Source of the DNA: Deltaproteobacteria bacterium
GTDB lineage: Bacteria; Desulfobacterota; Desulfobacteria; Desulfobacterales; C00003060
Assembly: GCA_016930875.1 (NCBI GenBank)
Contig: JAFGFW010000041.1
Coordinates: 1-47,153, forward strand
Length of the DNA stretch: 47,153 nucleotides
Direction of reading: 5' to 3'
The stretch's first letter is position 1. Every line of letters begins with the position of its first letter. Shown here one piece after another: positions 39,351-47,153 of the stretch. A program made the position numbers and the translations under genes. The notes under the pieces are model-generated. The model worked only from the letters and a program-made list of their open reading frames with translations, was not told where the DNA came from and ran no database searches.

Positions 39351-40154
39351 ATGGAAAAATATTCAGGAAGAGCAAAGATGTTTCGAGCCTTGTTGCCGTG
39401 GATGATTCCCGTTGGCTTGGTGTTGGTCTGGGTCGCAATGAGCCAGACCGGCATCTTCCCCGGCTATTTGATCCCTCACCCCATGGACATCATGAAAATG
39501 TGCTATAGCTACATGTTCCATGATCTGGGCAGTTCCCCTTATGCGGGTCGGTTCGTGACCGACGCATCGGCCAGCGCAGTCAGGGTAAGTGTGGGATTCA
39601 CCTCTGCCATCCTCTTCGGCTTGCCCCTGGGTATCCTCTCCGGGCGACTCACGTTGGTCAACGCTCTGCTAAACAATGTGGTCAACGGGCTCAGGGCTGT
39701 GCCTGGCATCACATGGCTTCCCCTGGCCATGGTCTGGTTCGGTATAGGGACGAGCACTACCGTTTTTCTGGTAGCGCTGGCAGCCTTTTTCCCCATTTAT
39801 CTGAATGCCGCTGCAGGGGCCCGGCAAATCAATCCGCTGCTATTGCAGGCAGGGGCCATGATGGGCGTGAAAAGATTACGCGGCACTTTCAGGATATTGC
39901 TTCCCGGCGCCATGCCTCATATCGTGACAGGGCTCAGGCTTGGCCTGGGCATTTCCTGGGCCTACCTGGTGCTGGGCGAATTGACCGGGGTTCCCAATGG
40001 ACTGGGGGCGGTTATTATGGACGCACGGATGCTTGGCCGGGTCGATATGATCGTGGTGGGCATGATGCTTATTGCAGTCATCGGTCGGTTGAGTGACCGA
40101 CTCTTGATTGGGGGCTTAAAACTGTGTTTCAAAAGCGCCAAGACAATGTCATAA
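39351..40154 (+). CDS. ABC transporter permease (SsuC/TauC type)
   Basis: A 267-residue inner-membrane protein with about six helices and the permease EAA-type loop (AAGARQINPLLLQAGAMMGVKRLRG), as in nitrate/sulfonate/taurine permeases. It lies 32 bases after the binding protein gene and overlaps the ATPase start. With both neighbours it forms one importer. The ATG at 39351 has a GGAGGTCGG site some distance upstream. Confidence 0.9.
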   Translation: MEKYSGRAKMFRALLPWMIPVGLVLVWVAMSQTGIFPGYLIPHPMDIMKMCYSYMFHDLGSSPYAGRFVTDASASAVRVSVGFTSAILFGLPLGILSGRLTLVNALLNNVVNGLRAVPGITWLPLAMVWFGIGTSTTVFLVALAAFFPIYLNAAAGARQINPLLLQAGAMMGVKRLRGTFRILLPGAMPHIVTGLRLGLGISWAYLVLGELTGVPNGLGAVIMDARMLGRVDMIVVGMMLIAVIGRLSDRLLIGGLKLCFKSAKTMS

Positions 40155-40948
40155 CCACTAAAACGGCAAGGACACCCGGAGAACCGGGGGCCGGTCCGGG
40201 GCAGCCTTTCCTTGAAGTCATTAATTTGACGAAGGATTTTGAAATCAACCATGCCTCGGTGAGAGTCCTTGACGACATAAGCTTTATTGCCGGAGCCGGC
40301 GAGATGATCTGTATCCTCGGACGTAGCGGATGTGGCAAGACCACGCTTTTAAATATCCTTGCCGGCTTTTTGCCTCCTACTTCCGGCACGGTTCTCTTGA
40401 ATCATCAAGCAGTGCATTGCCCAGGTCCTGATCGGTGCGTTGTCTTTCAAGAAGATGCCCTGTTCCCTTGGCTGACGGTTCGGGAAAATATCGCCTTCGG
40501 CCTACAAGGTCGCACCAAAGACAAGGCGTATCTCAACAAAGAGGTAGACCGCTTCCTGTCTCTCGCCGGACTGAGCGCTTTTCAGGGATATCTTCCTCGG
40601 GAAATCTCCGGGGGTATGAAGCAAAGAGTGGCTTTGGCACGGGTCCTTATCCTTCAGCCCGCAGTCTTACTCATGGATGAGCCTTTTGTCTCCTTGGACC
40701 TTCAGACCCGCGAAGAAATGCACAATCTACTTGTTTCCCTTTGGGAGAAACTGGCTCAGACCATATTATTCGTGACACACGATGTAGACGAAGCCATCAA
40801 ACTGGCGGACAGAATCCTGCTTGTAGATCGAGCCCCAGGACGTATTCGTGAAAAAATTCCTGTGTCCTTGCCACGGCCGAGAACCGTGGAAAACACAGAC
40901 TTTGTCTTTTTCAGGCGCAAACTTCACGAGACCTTGAGACAAGGCTGA
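40124..40948 (+). CDS. ABC transporter ATP-binding protein
   Basis: A 274-residue ABC ATPase of the SsuB/TauB group: Walker A GRSGCGKTT, Q-loop VVFQEDALFPW, signature ISGGMKQRVALAR (the standard LSGGQ reads ISGGM), Walker B VLLMDEPF and switch His in FVTHDVDEA. It powers the importer at the cytoplasmic face. The start is taken as GTG at 40124, overlapping the permease gene by 31 bases; a slightly later start is possible because the first 25 residues are not conserved-looking. Confidence 0.9.
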   Translation: MFQKRQDNVITTKTARTPGEPGAGPGQPFLEVINLTKDFEINHASVRVLDDISFIAGAGEMICILGRSGCGKTTLLNILAGFLPPTSGTVLLNHQAVHCPGPDRCVVFQEDALFPWLTVRENIAFGLQGRTKDKAYLNKEVDRFLSLAGLSAFQGYLPREISGGMKQRVALARVLILQPAVLLMDEPFVSLDLQTREEMHNLLVSLWEKLAQTILFVTHDVDEAIKLADRILLVDRAPGRIREKIPVSLPRPRTVENTDFVFFRRKLHETLRQG

Positions 40949-40958
40949 GGGAAAATTC

Positions 40959-41666
40959 ATGGAGAAAGTCGTTCAAGGACAAACGCAAAACCGGGGGAGA
41001 GCCATCATAAAGGCCTCTATCTTTGCCGCCTTTATGATTGCAGCCATCGCCCTGGTGCGATTTACGCCCGTAAAAGGCTATCTAACAGCTGAGGCATTGG
41101 GGCGTTTCCTAGGGCAAGCGGGGTTTTGGGCGCCTTTGGTCTTTATGCTTGTCTATGCTGGGGGGGTGTGTCTGTTTTTGCCCGGAACCTTGTTGACCGG
41201 CCTGGGCGCGGCTATTTTTGGGGCCTACTGGGGATTTCTGTATGTATGGATTGGGGCCATGTTAGGGGCCACCGCCGCCTTCTGGATCGGCCGCACCCTC
41301 GGAAGGGAGTTTGCTGCCTCCTTGATTGGGGATAGACTGATGAAGTATGACGAGGCCATTGAGCGTAATGGATTTGCCACGGTCCTTTACCTACGCCTTG
41401 TATACTTCCCTTTTACGCCAATGAACTTTGGCATGGGATTGACGAAGGTGCGCTTCCGGGACTACTGCTTTGGTACAGGTTTGGGCATTATTGTCGGAAC
41501 TTTTATCTTTACATTCTTCATAGGCACGGTCAAGGAGGTTTGGGCCTCCGGCAACTGGGCAGAATTACTTTCTTTTAAGGTTTTCTTTTCCCTGGGACTG
41601 TTCGCTTTCTCATTTTTTATCCCGAAAATCATTAAGAAGATTAAAGGAGAAGATGAACACGCATGA
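40959..41666 (+). CDS. TVP38/TMEM64-family membrane protein
   Basis: A 235-residue membrane protein of the SNARE-associated/VTT (DedA-like) fold: FLPGTLLTGLGAAIFGAYWGF, LGATAAFWIGRTLGR and the re-entrant YLRLVYFPFTPMNFGMG motif with the conserved Arg and Pro residues. Roles proposed for the family include lipid scrambling and cation or selenite transport. It starts ten bases after the ATPase gene. Frequent pairing with dihydrolipoamide-dehydrogenase-like flavoproteins, as in this operon, suggests a shared membrane redox job of unknown nature. Confidence 0.9.
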   Translation: MEKVVQGQTQNRGRAIIKASIFAAFMIAAIALVRFTPVKGYLTAEALGRFLGQAGFWAPLVFMLVYAGGVCLFLPGTLLTGLGAAIFGAYWGFLYVWIGAMLGATAAFWIGRTLGREFAASLIGDRLMKYDEAIERNGFATVLYLRLVYFPFTPMNFGMGLTKVRFRDYCFGTGLGIIVGTFIFTFFIGTVKEVWASGNWAELLSFKVFFSLGLFAFSFFIPKIIKKIKGEDEHA

Positions 41667-41678
41667 AAGGAGGACATG

Positions 41679-42311
41679 ATGGACTTCAAAGAAGTTGTTA
41701 ACAAGAGGCGGGCTGTCAACTATTTCGACTCCCAAAAGACTGTTTCCGATGAACTCCTGAGAGAGTTGGTTGATATGGCAGCAAAGGCGCCTTCCAGCTT
41801 TAATCTTCAGCCGTGGAACGTGATGATACTCAATGATCCGGAAGAAAAAATGCGGTTGAGAAAACTCGCTTGGGACCAACCCAAGGTTACCGAGGCCCCT
41901 GTTGTCTTCATCGTGCTGGCGGACCGGGACGGCTGGAAAGGGGGACATACAATAGTGGAAAAGAATTTCAGGGAGATGGTAAAGGCGGGCGGCATGTCAG
42001 AGGATCAGCACGAGTGGTTTGTCAATGCCTGTCAGGGCCTTTATGGCGCAAGCCAAGAAAAGCAACAGGCCTTTGCGTGCAAGAACACTGGCTTTTTCGC
42101 CATGGCTCTGATGTTTGCGGCCAAAAGTCTCGGACTGGATACCCATCCCATGGACGGTTTTGATCATGACGGTGTACGTAAGGCGTTTAACATTCCAGAA
42201 AATTACTGGGTTCCCCTTCTGCTGGCCATTGGCTACTTTGATGAGACAAAAGAACTGTATCCGCCCAAGTGGAGAAAAACCTTTGACGAAATCGTGGTGA
42301 AATTCAACTGA
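41679..42311 (+). CDS. Nitroreductase-family FMN protein
   Basis: A 210-residue nitroreductase fold: N-terminal FMN-binding RRAVNYFDSQ, APSSFNLQPWNV, and C-terminal LPMDGFD-like THPMDGFDHDGVRKAFNIP with VPLLLAIGYFD. It uses NAD(P)H to reduce nitro, quinone or other substrates; the natural one is unknown. AAAGGAGGAC precedes two adjacent ATGs (41676, 41679); spacing favours the second. It is preceded closely by the TVP38 gene and followed after three bases by the glycosidase. Confidence 0.88.
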   Translation: MDFKEVVNKRRAVNYFDSQKTVSDELLRELVDMAAKAPSSFNLQPWNVMILNDPEEKMRLRKLAWDQPKVTEAPVVFIVLADRDGWKGGHTIVEKNFREMVKAGGMSEDQHEWFVNACQGLYGASQEKQQAFACKNTGFFAMALMFAAKSLGLDTHPMDGFDHDGVRKAFNIPENYWVPLLLAIGYFDETKELYPPKWRKTFDEIVVKFN

Positions 42312-42314
42312 ACC

Positions 42315-44496
42315 ATGTCCAGAGTTTTCTCCAACTACGTAGAAAAGGCCAGGCGTATCCTGGACCAGAATTGGACAGGCTCGTATACAAAACCAGCCCC
42401 CGCCCTGTACCCCCACCAGTGGAATTGGGACTCGGCATTCATAGCCATGGGTCGCTCTCACTATGACACCCCTAGAGCGATGTTGGAGATCGAAACACTC
42501 TTTGACGCCCAGTGGCAAAACGGCATGGCGCCCCAGATCGTCTTTAGCCCTGACGCCCTTGGCCACTACTTTCCTGAGCCCGACCTCTGGCAGACCGAAC
42601 GATCTCCACACGCTCCCCCGGGCAAGCTCACCTCAGGTATCACCATGCCACCGATCCACGCCGTGGCAGTGGAGAGGGTCTACCGAAACGCCCGGCGCCC
42701 CCGTGGGGTGCTGCCCTTCCTGGAGCGCATCTACCCCAAGCTGTTGGCGCTCCATGCTTATCTTTACCGGGAGCGGGACCCGAACGATGAAGGGCTTGTG
42801 TACATCCGCCACCCGTGGGAGTCGGGCGTGGATAACTCGCCCACTTGGGATGCGCCCTTTAGGCGGATTGAGGTAGACCGGGTCGCCTTGCCTCCATATC
42901 AACGCAAGGACCTGGACCACGGGGTAGACCCAAAGATGCGCCCCTCGGACGAAGACTACGACCGCTATGTCTACCTGGTGGACCTCTTTCGTCGGTGTGA
43001 CTACGATGAGGACATGGTCCGCGAGTCTTGTCCTTTTTTGGTTCAAGACCCTCTTTTCAACTCAGTACTGTGTCGAGCAAATGAGTCATTGGCCCAAATT
43101 GCAACGCTTATCGGAGAATCTCCGGATCTGCCCCGATTCTGGGCGGAGAAGACGGCCGTCGCCATCCGCCAAAAGCTCTGGCGTCCCGAGCACAACATAT
43201 TCGACTGCTACGATCTTGTGGCCGACACGCCCATTGAAGTAGACACCGCCGCAGGCTTCCTGCCCCTCTTCGCAGGAGCAGCGAGCAAAGAGCAGGCGGA
43301 GTTTCTCTACCAGCAAGCATCTCGACTCCGCCTCGTTCTGTGGTCTCCACCAGGGCAACTGTTTCACTGTGCCCAACTACGACACCCAACGCCAGGGTTT
43401 TGATCGCACAAACTACTGGCGAGGACCTGTGTGGATCAATATCAATTGGATGCTTGCTCATGGCCTGCGTCGATACGGATATACCCTGAAGGCCGACTCC
43501 CTCCAAAAGGACCTCTTACAGCTTCCTCTCCGATTCGGCTTCCACGAGTACTTCGACTCTTTCCATGGCACAGGTTACGGGAGTGACGACTTTGGTTGGA
43601 CAGCCGCCCTGTTTATCGATCTTGTGCACGACTTCTACGAAAGCGAGAGGGCATCGAGACAAATAGCGGCCAAAGCACGGGGGTTCTTATCTTCGGATCT
43701 AATCCTGAACAGCGGGGAGAACATGCCCCGGATCTCCCCTCCAGACCTCGCCGGCGCCTTGATGCAAAGCATCCGGGACCTGCGGGACGCATTCTACGAC
43801 GCGACTCGAAGCCGCATCGACTACCCCGCACTCCGGAAGTCCCCTGAGTATCAGCAATACCGGATACTGACCAACGGTCTCCGCGACTTTGACCTGCGTC
43901 GACTGGTTGGGCGGAGGCGGAAACTGGCCTTTTGGGTGAATCTCTATAACACTATCATAGTCGATGGCATCGTCGCCCTGGGCATCAGGCAATCGGTGAA
44001 GGAAGCCCCGCAAATATTCACTCGCTTGAAATACGCAATAGGGGGACACCTTTTTTCTGCCGATGACATGGAACACGGTATCCTGCGGGGCAATGCCCGG
44101 CCCTGGTTTCACGTGCTCAAGCAATTCGGGCCAAGGGACCCGCGCAAGGCCTGGATCCTGAAACCACTTGACCCGCGCGTTCACTTTGCCCTGGTGTGTG
44201 GCTCCCGGTCGTGTGCCCCTATAAGGTACTACGAGCCTGCAACGATATACGATCAGCTTGACGATGCGGCCAAGAGTTTCGTCAATTCCTCTGAAGTTAT
44301 TGTTCTCCCTGAACAAGGCAAGGTGCTTCTCTCCGAGATCTTCCGCTGGTACCAATCCGATTTCGGCGGCAAGCGTGGCGTTTTGGATTTCCTGTACGAC
44401 TACATGGCCGACGAACACGCTCGGCAATGCATCCAGGATAAGGGGGAAACACTTCAGTTTGAGTACATCTACTACGACTGGAATCTCAATCAGTAA
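42315..44496 (+). pseudogene. GH63/MGH1-like glycosidase fused to DUF547, with a frameshift near 43314
   Basis: Frame one (from ATG 42315) encodes a six-hairpin glycosidase start: YPHQWNWDSAFIAMG, GMAPQIVF, RHPWESGVDNSPTWDAP. Near 43314 one extra base (CAG-C-AAG-CAT) moves the gene to the next frame, where the same domain continues with SASFCGLHQGNC, PNYDTQ, YWRGPVWININW and GSDDFGWTAAL. Without the shift this would be a roughly 726-residue protein. From about 43720 a second domain follows: DUF547, with FWVNLYNT and DPRVHFALVCGSRSCAP. A glycosidase joined to DUF547 is unusual. The shift may be a mutation, an assembly error or recoding; the gene tails the plus-strand operon. Confidence 0.75.
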
Positions 44497-44530
44497 AACC
44501 GCTTGGCGCCAATTTGGAAGAACTTCCGGA

Positions 44531-44659
44531 GGACGTTACTTCAGACTCATATATCTTTCTGATCCACAGCCAAACAGCGTTTTTGTGGTCACTGCATACG
44601 ATCTACGCGGCAAACCCTTAACTGCCTATCGGCGTCGCCAAAGGAGAAAGCCGAGATAA
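44531..44659 (+). pseudogene. Possible toxin-like gene remnant
   Basis: The frame reads YFRLIYLSDPQPNSVFVVTAYDL with tail AYRRRQRRKPR and a TAA stop, reminiscent of the C-terminal half of small BrnT/DUF4258-type toxin proteins. No start or N-terminal half is present in frame. Weak call. Confidence 0.35.
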
Positions 44660-44693
44660 TATAATTAGTTTGACATAATGTGAGGTGATTTGC

Positions 44694-44810
44694 TACGCGT
44701 TTACGGACTTATCCAGGCGTCTCGGGATGACCCAGCCCGGAGTGGGGTACGCCGTAAAAAGAGGCGAACAGTATGCTGAAGAAAACAACCGTCGGCTCAT
44801 GGAAACTTAA
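44694..44810 (+). pseudogene. C-terminal remnant of a REP-associated (RAYT-like) transposase
   Basis: Without a start, 38 codons read FTDLSRRLGMTQPGVGYAVK then RGEQYAEENNRRLMET and TAA. This helix-turn-helix ending (RRLG-x-x-QP-x-V, then RGE) resembles the C-terminus of RAYT/IS200-like transposases. The catalytic domain is missing. RAYTs are linked to REP elements, and REP-like repeats occur at four places in this window. The rest of the 44497-44943 gap shows nothing else. Confidence 0.5.
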
Positions 44811-44943
44811 TGATCTACTTATGCCCCCCTGATGTATTTACGATGACTTCTCTTAATGGGACTGACAAAAGCTCCATGCATCGTGTTCAAGATACGAATG
44901 CTTGGGGCCTTCTGTTTTTTGGGCGCGATTGGAGGATCTTCCC

Positions 44944-47153
44944 ATGACTAGGAAACCAACATATGAAGAATTGGAACAAAGGGTCAGGAAGCTGGAGAAA
45001 GAAGCCAGCGAGCGCAAGCTTCTGGAGAATGAGTTGATCCTCAAGAGCATCGTCTTTGATATGTCTATTGCAGCCAACAGCACGGCAGATAAGGAAGGTG
45101 TGATCAACTATGTGAACCTAACCTTCTTGAAAATGTGGGGCTACGAGACGAAGGAAGAGGCAACAGGAAACCCTGTTCCGCACTTCTTCCAAAACCCAGA
45201 CGATGCTATCCCAGTTTTAGAGGCACTAAATAAGTCTGGCTTTTGGAGGGGAGAGTTCAAGGCCAAGAGGAAAGATGGATCAATCTTCATCTCCCGCGGG
45301 CTCGCCTCGGTCGTGCGGGATGAGGCAGGCCATCAAATCGGATATTACTCCGCGAACATTGATATCACAGAACAAAAGCAGGCTGAGGACAAAATCAAAG
45401 AGCTCAACGCCACGCTAGAACAGCGTGTCGTGGAACGTACTATAGAACTGGAAGCCACAAACAAACAATTGAAGGCCGAAATCACCGAGCGCAAGCAGGC
45501 AGAGGAGACGCTGAAAGAATCTGAAGAAAGGTATCGGACTCTCTTTGAAGGTGCGGCTGAGGGACTACTGGTTGCAGACATTGAAACAAAGCAGTTCAAA
45601 TATGCTAATCCAGCCATGTGTAGAATGTTGGGTTATACTGAAAAGGAAATAGGACGATTGAGTATCCTTGATATTCACCCCAAAGAAGATATGGAGCGTG
45701 TAACTTCTGAATTCGAGGCCATAGGCAAAGGAGAAACAGAGTTAGCTCAAGGCATCCCTTTTCTGCGAAAAGATGGGACATTAATGTATGCGGAACATCA
45801 AAGCAACCAATATGTTGATAGATGGAAGAAAATGCAACGTCGGTTTCTTCACAGACATCACCCAGCGCAAGCAGGCAGAGGAGGCGTTGCGGCAGAGCGA
45901 AGAACGGCTTCGTCAATTATCAAAGATCTCGCCTGTGGGGATATTCATCACCGATCTCGACGGAAAGACCGAGTACTGGAATGACATGCTATGTAAAATC
46001 ACCAGCATGTCCGCAGAAGAGGGGGCAGGTGAAGGTTGGGCAGATGGTGTACACCCTGAAGATCGAGAACGAGTGTTCAATGAATGGTATGAGAGCACCA
46101 ATGCCAGAACAAATTTCAGATCAGAATACCGTTTCGTTGATCGTGAAGGCAATGTAACTTGGACTATCGGGCAGGCCGTTCCCATATTAAATTCTCAGGG
46201 AGACACAACGGGTTTTATCGGAACCATAACGGACATCAACGAGCGCAAGCGAACCGAGGAGGCGCTTCGGCAGAAGACACATGACCTTGGGGAGCGAGTC
46301 AAGGAACTGAATTGCCTCTATGGTATTTCAAGTCTTGTTGAAAAACCAGATATCTCGTTAGGAGAGATTTTTCAGGGTGTAGTTGATCTCATTCCCCCGT
46401 CTTGGCAATATCCAGAGATTACTTGTTCACGAATCATATTTGACGATGAAGAGTACAAAACATCTAACTTCAAAGAAACTACTTGGAATCAGTCCAACGA
46501 AATCTTTGTAACCGGCAAACAAATCGGGACGTTGGAGGTCTTTTATCTGGAGGAAAGACCAGAGGATTATGAAGGCCCTTTTCTCAAGGAAGAAAGACGT
46601 CTGATCAATGAAATTACAGGTCGGTTAGAAATGATAATTCAGCGCAAGCAGGCGGAGGAGACGCTGCGGGAGAGTGAGCAGTTCAGTTCGAGCCTGCTGA
46701 CTCATTCTCCCCATCCTATAATAGTTATCAATCCGGATAGTTCGATAAAATATCTGAATCCTTCCCTGGAAAAGCTAACGGGCTTTTCTTCTTCAGAGCT
46801 TATTGGGGCCAAAGCTCCATACCCTTGGTGGACGGAAGAAACAGTTAAGAAAACCAGTCGGGACTTGGAAGAAGCTATGGCCAAGGGAGCACAGAGGCTC
46901 GAGGAGCTTTTCAAAAAGAAGAATGGGGAGCGATTCTGGGTTGAGATAACTTCCGCACCGGTAAGTAGTAAAGGTGATTTCAAGTATTACCTGGCAAACT
47001 GGGTTGAGATCACCAAGCGCAAGCGAGCGGAGGGGGCCCTGAGAGAAAAGGACGCAGAATTGAGGGTTAAGGCAAACAATCTTGAGGAAGTAAATACCGC
47101 CTTGCGAGTCTTATTGAAAAGAAGGGAGGAGGATAAGGAAGAGCTTGAAGAAA
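44944..47153 (+). CDS. Multi-PAS sensor protein, frameshifted near 45815, runs off the window
   Basis: It starts at ATG 44944 (GGAGGATCTTCCC upstream) with a coiled coil (YEELEQRVRKLEKEASE), then PAS 1, a second coiled coil (LNATLEQRVVERTIELE) and PAS 2. Near 45811-45818 the frame changes; the next frame continues the same PAS (IDGRKCNVGFFTDITQRKQ), then PAS 3 (KISPVGIFITDLDG), a region NCLYGISSL typical of these sensors, PAS 4 (HSPHPIIVINPDS) and a helical linker ending ALRVLLKRREEDKEELEE at the window end. That ending resembles PAS-LuxR regulators of deltaproteobacteria, so a HTH rather than a kinase may follow (inference). The frameshift may disable the gene or be a sequencing error. Confidence 0.75.

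Noticed and set aside
43300-43330. Programmed frameshift in the glycosidase gene
   Set aside because: No slippery heptamer or stimulator structure stands out; mutation or sequencing error is simpler.
1-47153. tRNA or rRNA genes
   Set aside because: I saw no cloverleaf or rRNA-like sequence while reading both strands; a covariance-model search was not possible here.

Overview
The window looks like chromosomal DNA of a Desulfobacterota (former Deltaproteobacteria, sulfate-reducer-like) anaerobe. The evidence is a desulfoferrodoxin, rubredoxins, an FprA flavodiiron protein, a small siroheme sulfite reductase, DVU0298- and DVU0772-type proteins, multihaem cytochromes, and in-frame TGA codons that read as selenocysteine. 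Almost everything from 1 to 33.5 kb lies on the minus strand; the plus strand takes over from 34 kb to the end.

Region 1 (1-2.7 kb, minus): a Rrf2 regulator with a perfect 16-bp palindrome upstream, a zinc-ribbon protein, a small siroheme sulfite/nitrite reductase and the start of a multihaem cytochrome c; next to them a HEAT-repeat DVU0298-like protein. Region 2 (2.8-9.5 kb, minus): a tripartite RND efflux operon (TolC, lipoprotein adaptor, pump) preceded by a peroxiredoxin whose peroxidatic Cys codon is TGA. Related GTTGAGTAG-type repeats flank this block in opposite orientation. Region 3 (9.9-16.7 kb, minus): an operon-like run of octahaem HAO-type cytochrome, Tll0287-like protein, a Tat-exported sulfur oxygenase reductase, two half-size YeeE/YedE sulfur transporters (the first with TGA at the conserved GGC-x-SGHG cysteine) and a P-type cation ATPase. 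Region 4 (16.8-19.1 kb): decayed genes (Hsp20, thioredoxin reductase, catalase) and an ion channel fused out of frame to debris. Region 5 (19.2-31.1 kb, minus): about twenty closely packed genes for oxygen, peroxide, thiol and copper defence: superoxide dismutase, DsrE protein, ferredoxin, FprA, a glutaredoxin-thioredoxin reductase fusion, a Sec-glutaredoxin, rubredoxin, CopA/CopZ, ferritin-like protein, ferredoxin-thioredoxin reductase, peroxiredoxin, flavodoxin and desulfoferrodoxin. A sigma-54-type promoter and TGTCTC/GAGACA inverted repeats lie upstream, followed by a sigma-54 activator gene and a Fur/PerR gene.

Region 6 (33.7-44.5 kb, plus): a repeat-rich stretch, a TIGR04283-type glycosyltransferase, broken msrB and zwf pieces, then a tight operon: a dihydrolipoamide-dehydrogenase-like flavoprotein, a BioB-like radical SAM enzyme, an SsuA/THI5-type ABC transporter, a TVP38 membrane protein, a nitroreductase and a frameshifted glycosidase-DUF547 fusion. 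Region 7 (44.5-47.2 kb) holds a transposase remnant and a long multi-PAS sensor with an internal frameshift that runs off the window.

Together the genes describe an anaerobe that lives with oxygen and reactive sulfur, with heavy thiol/selenol redox chemistry. The strongest leads are the three probable selenoproteins split by TGA codons and the exported sulfur oxygenase reductase operon that contains one of them.
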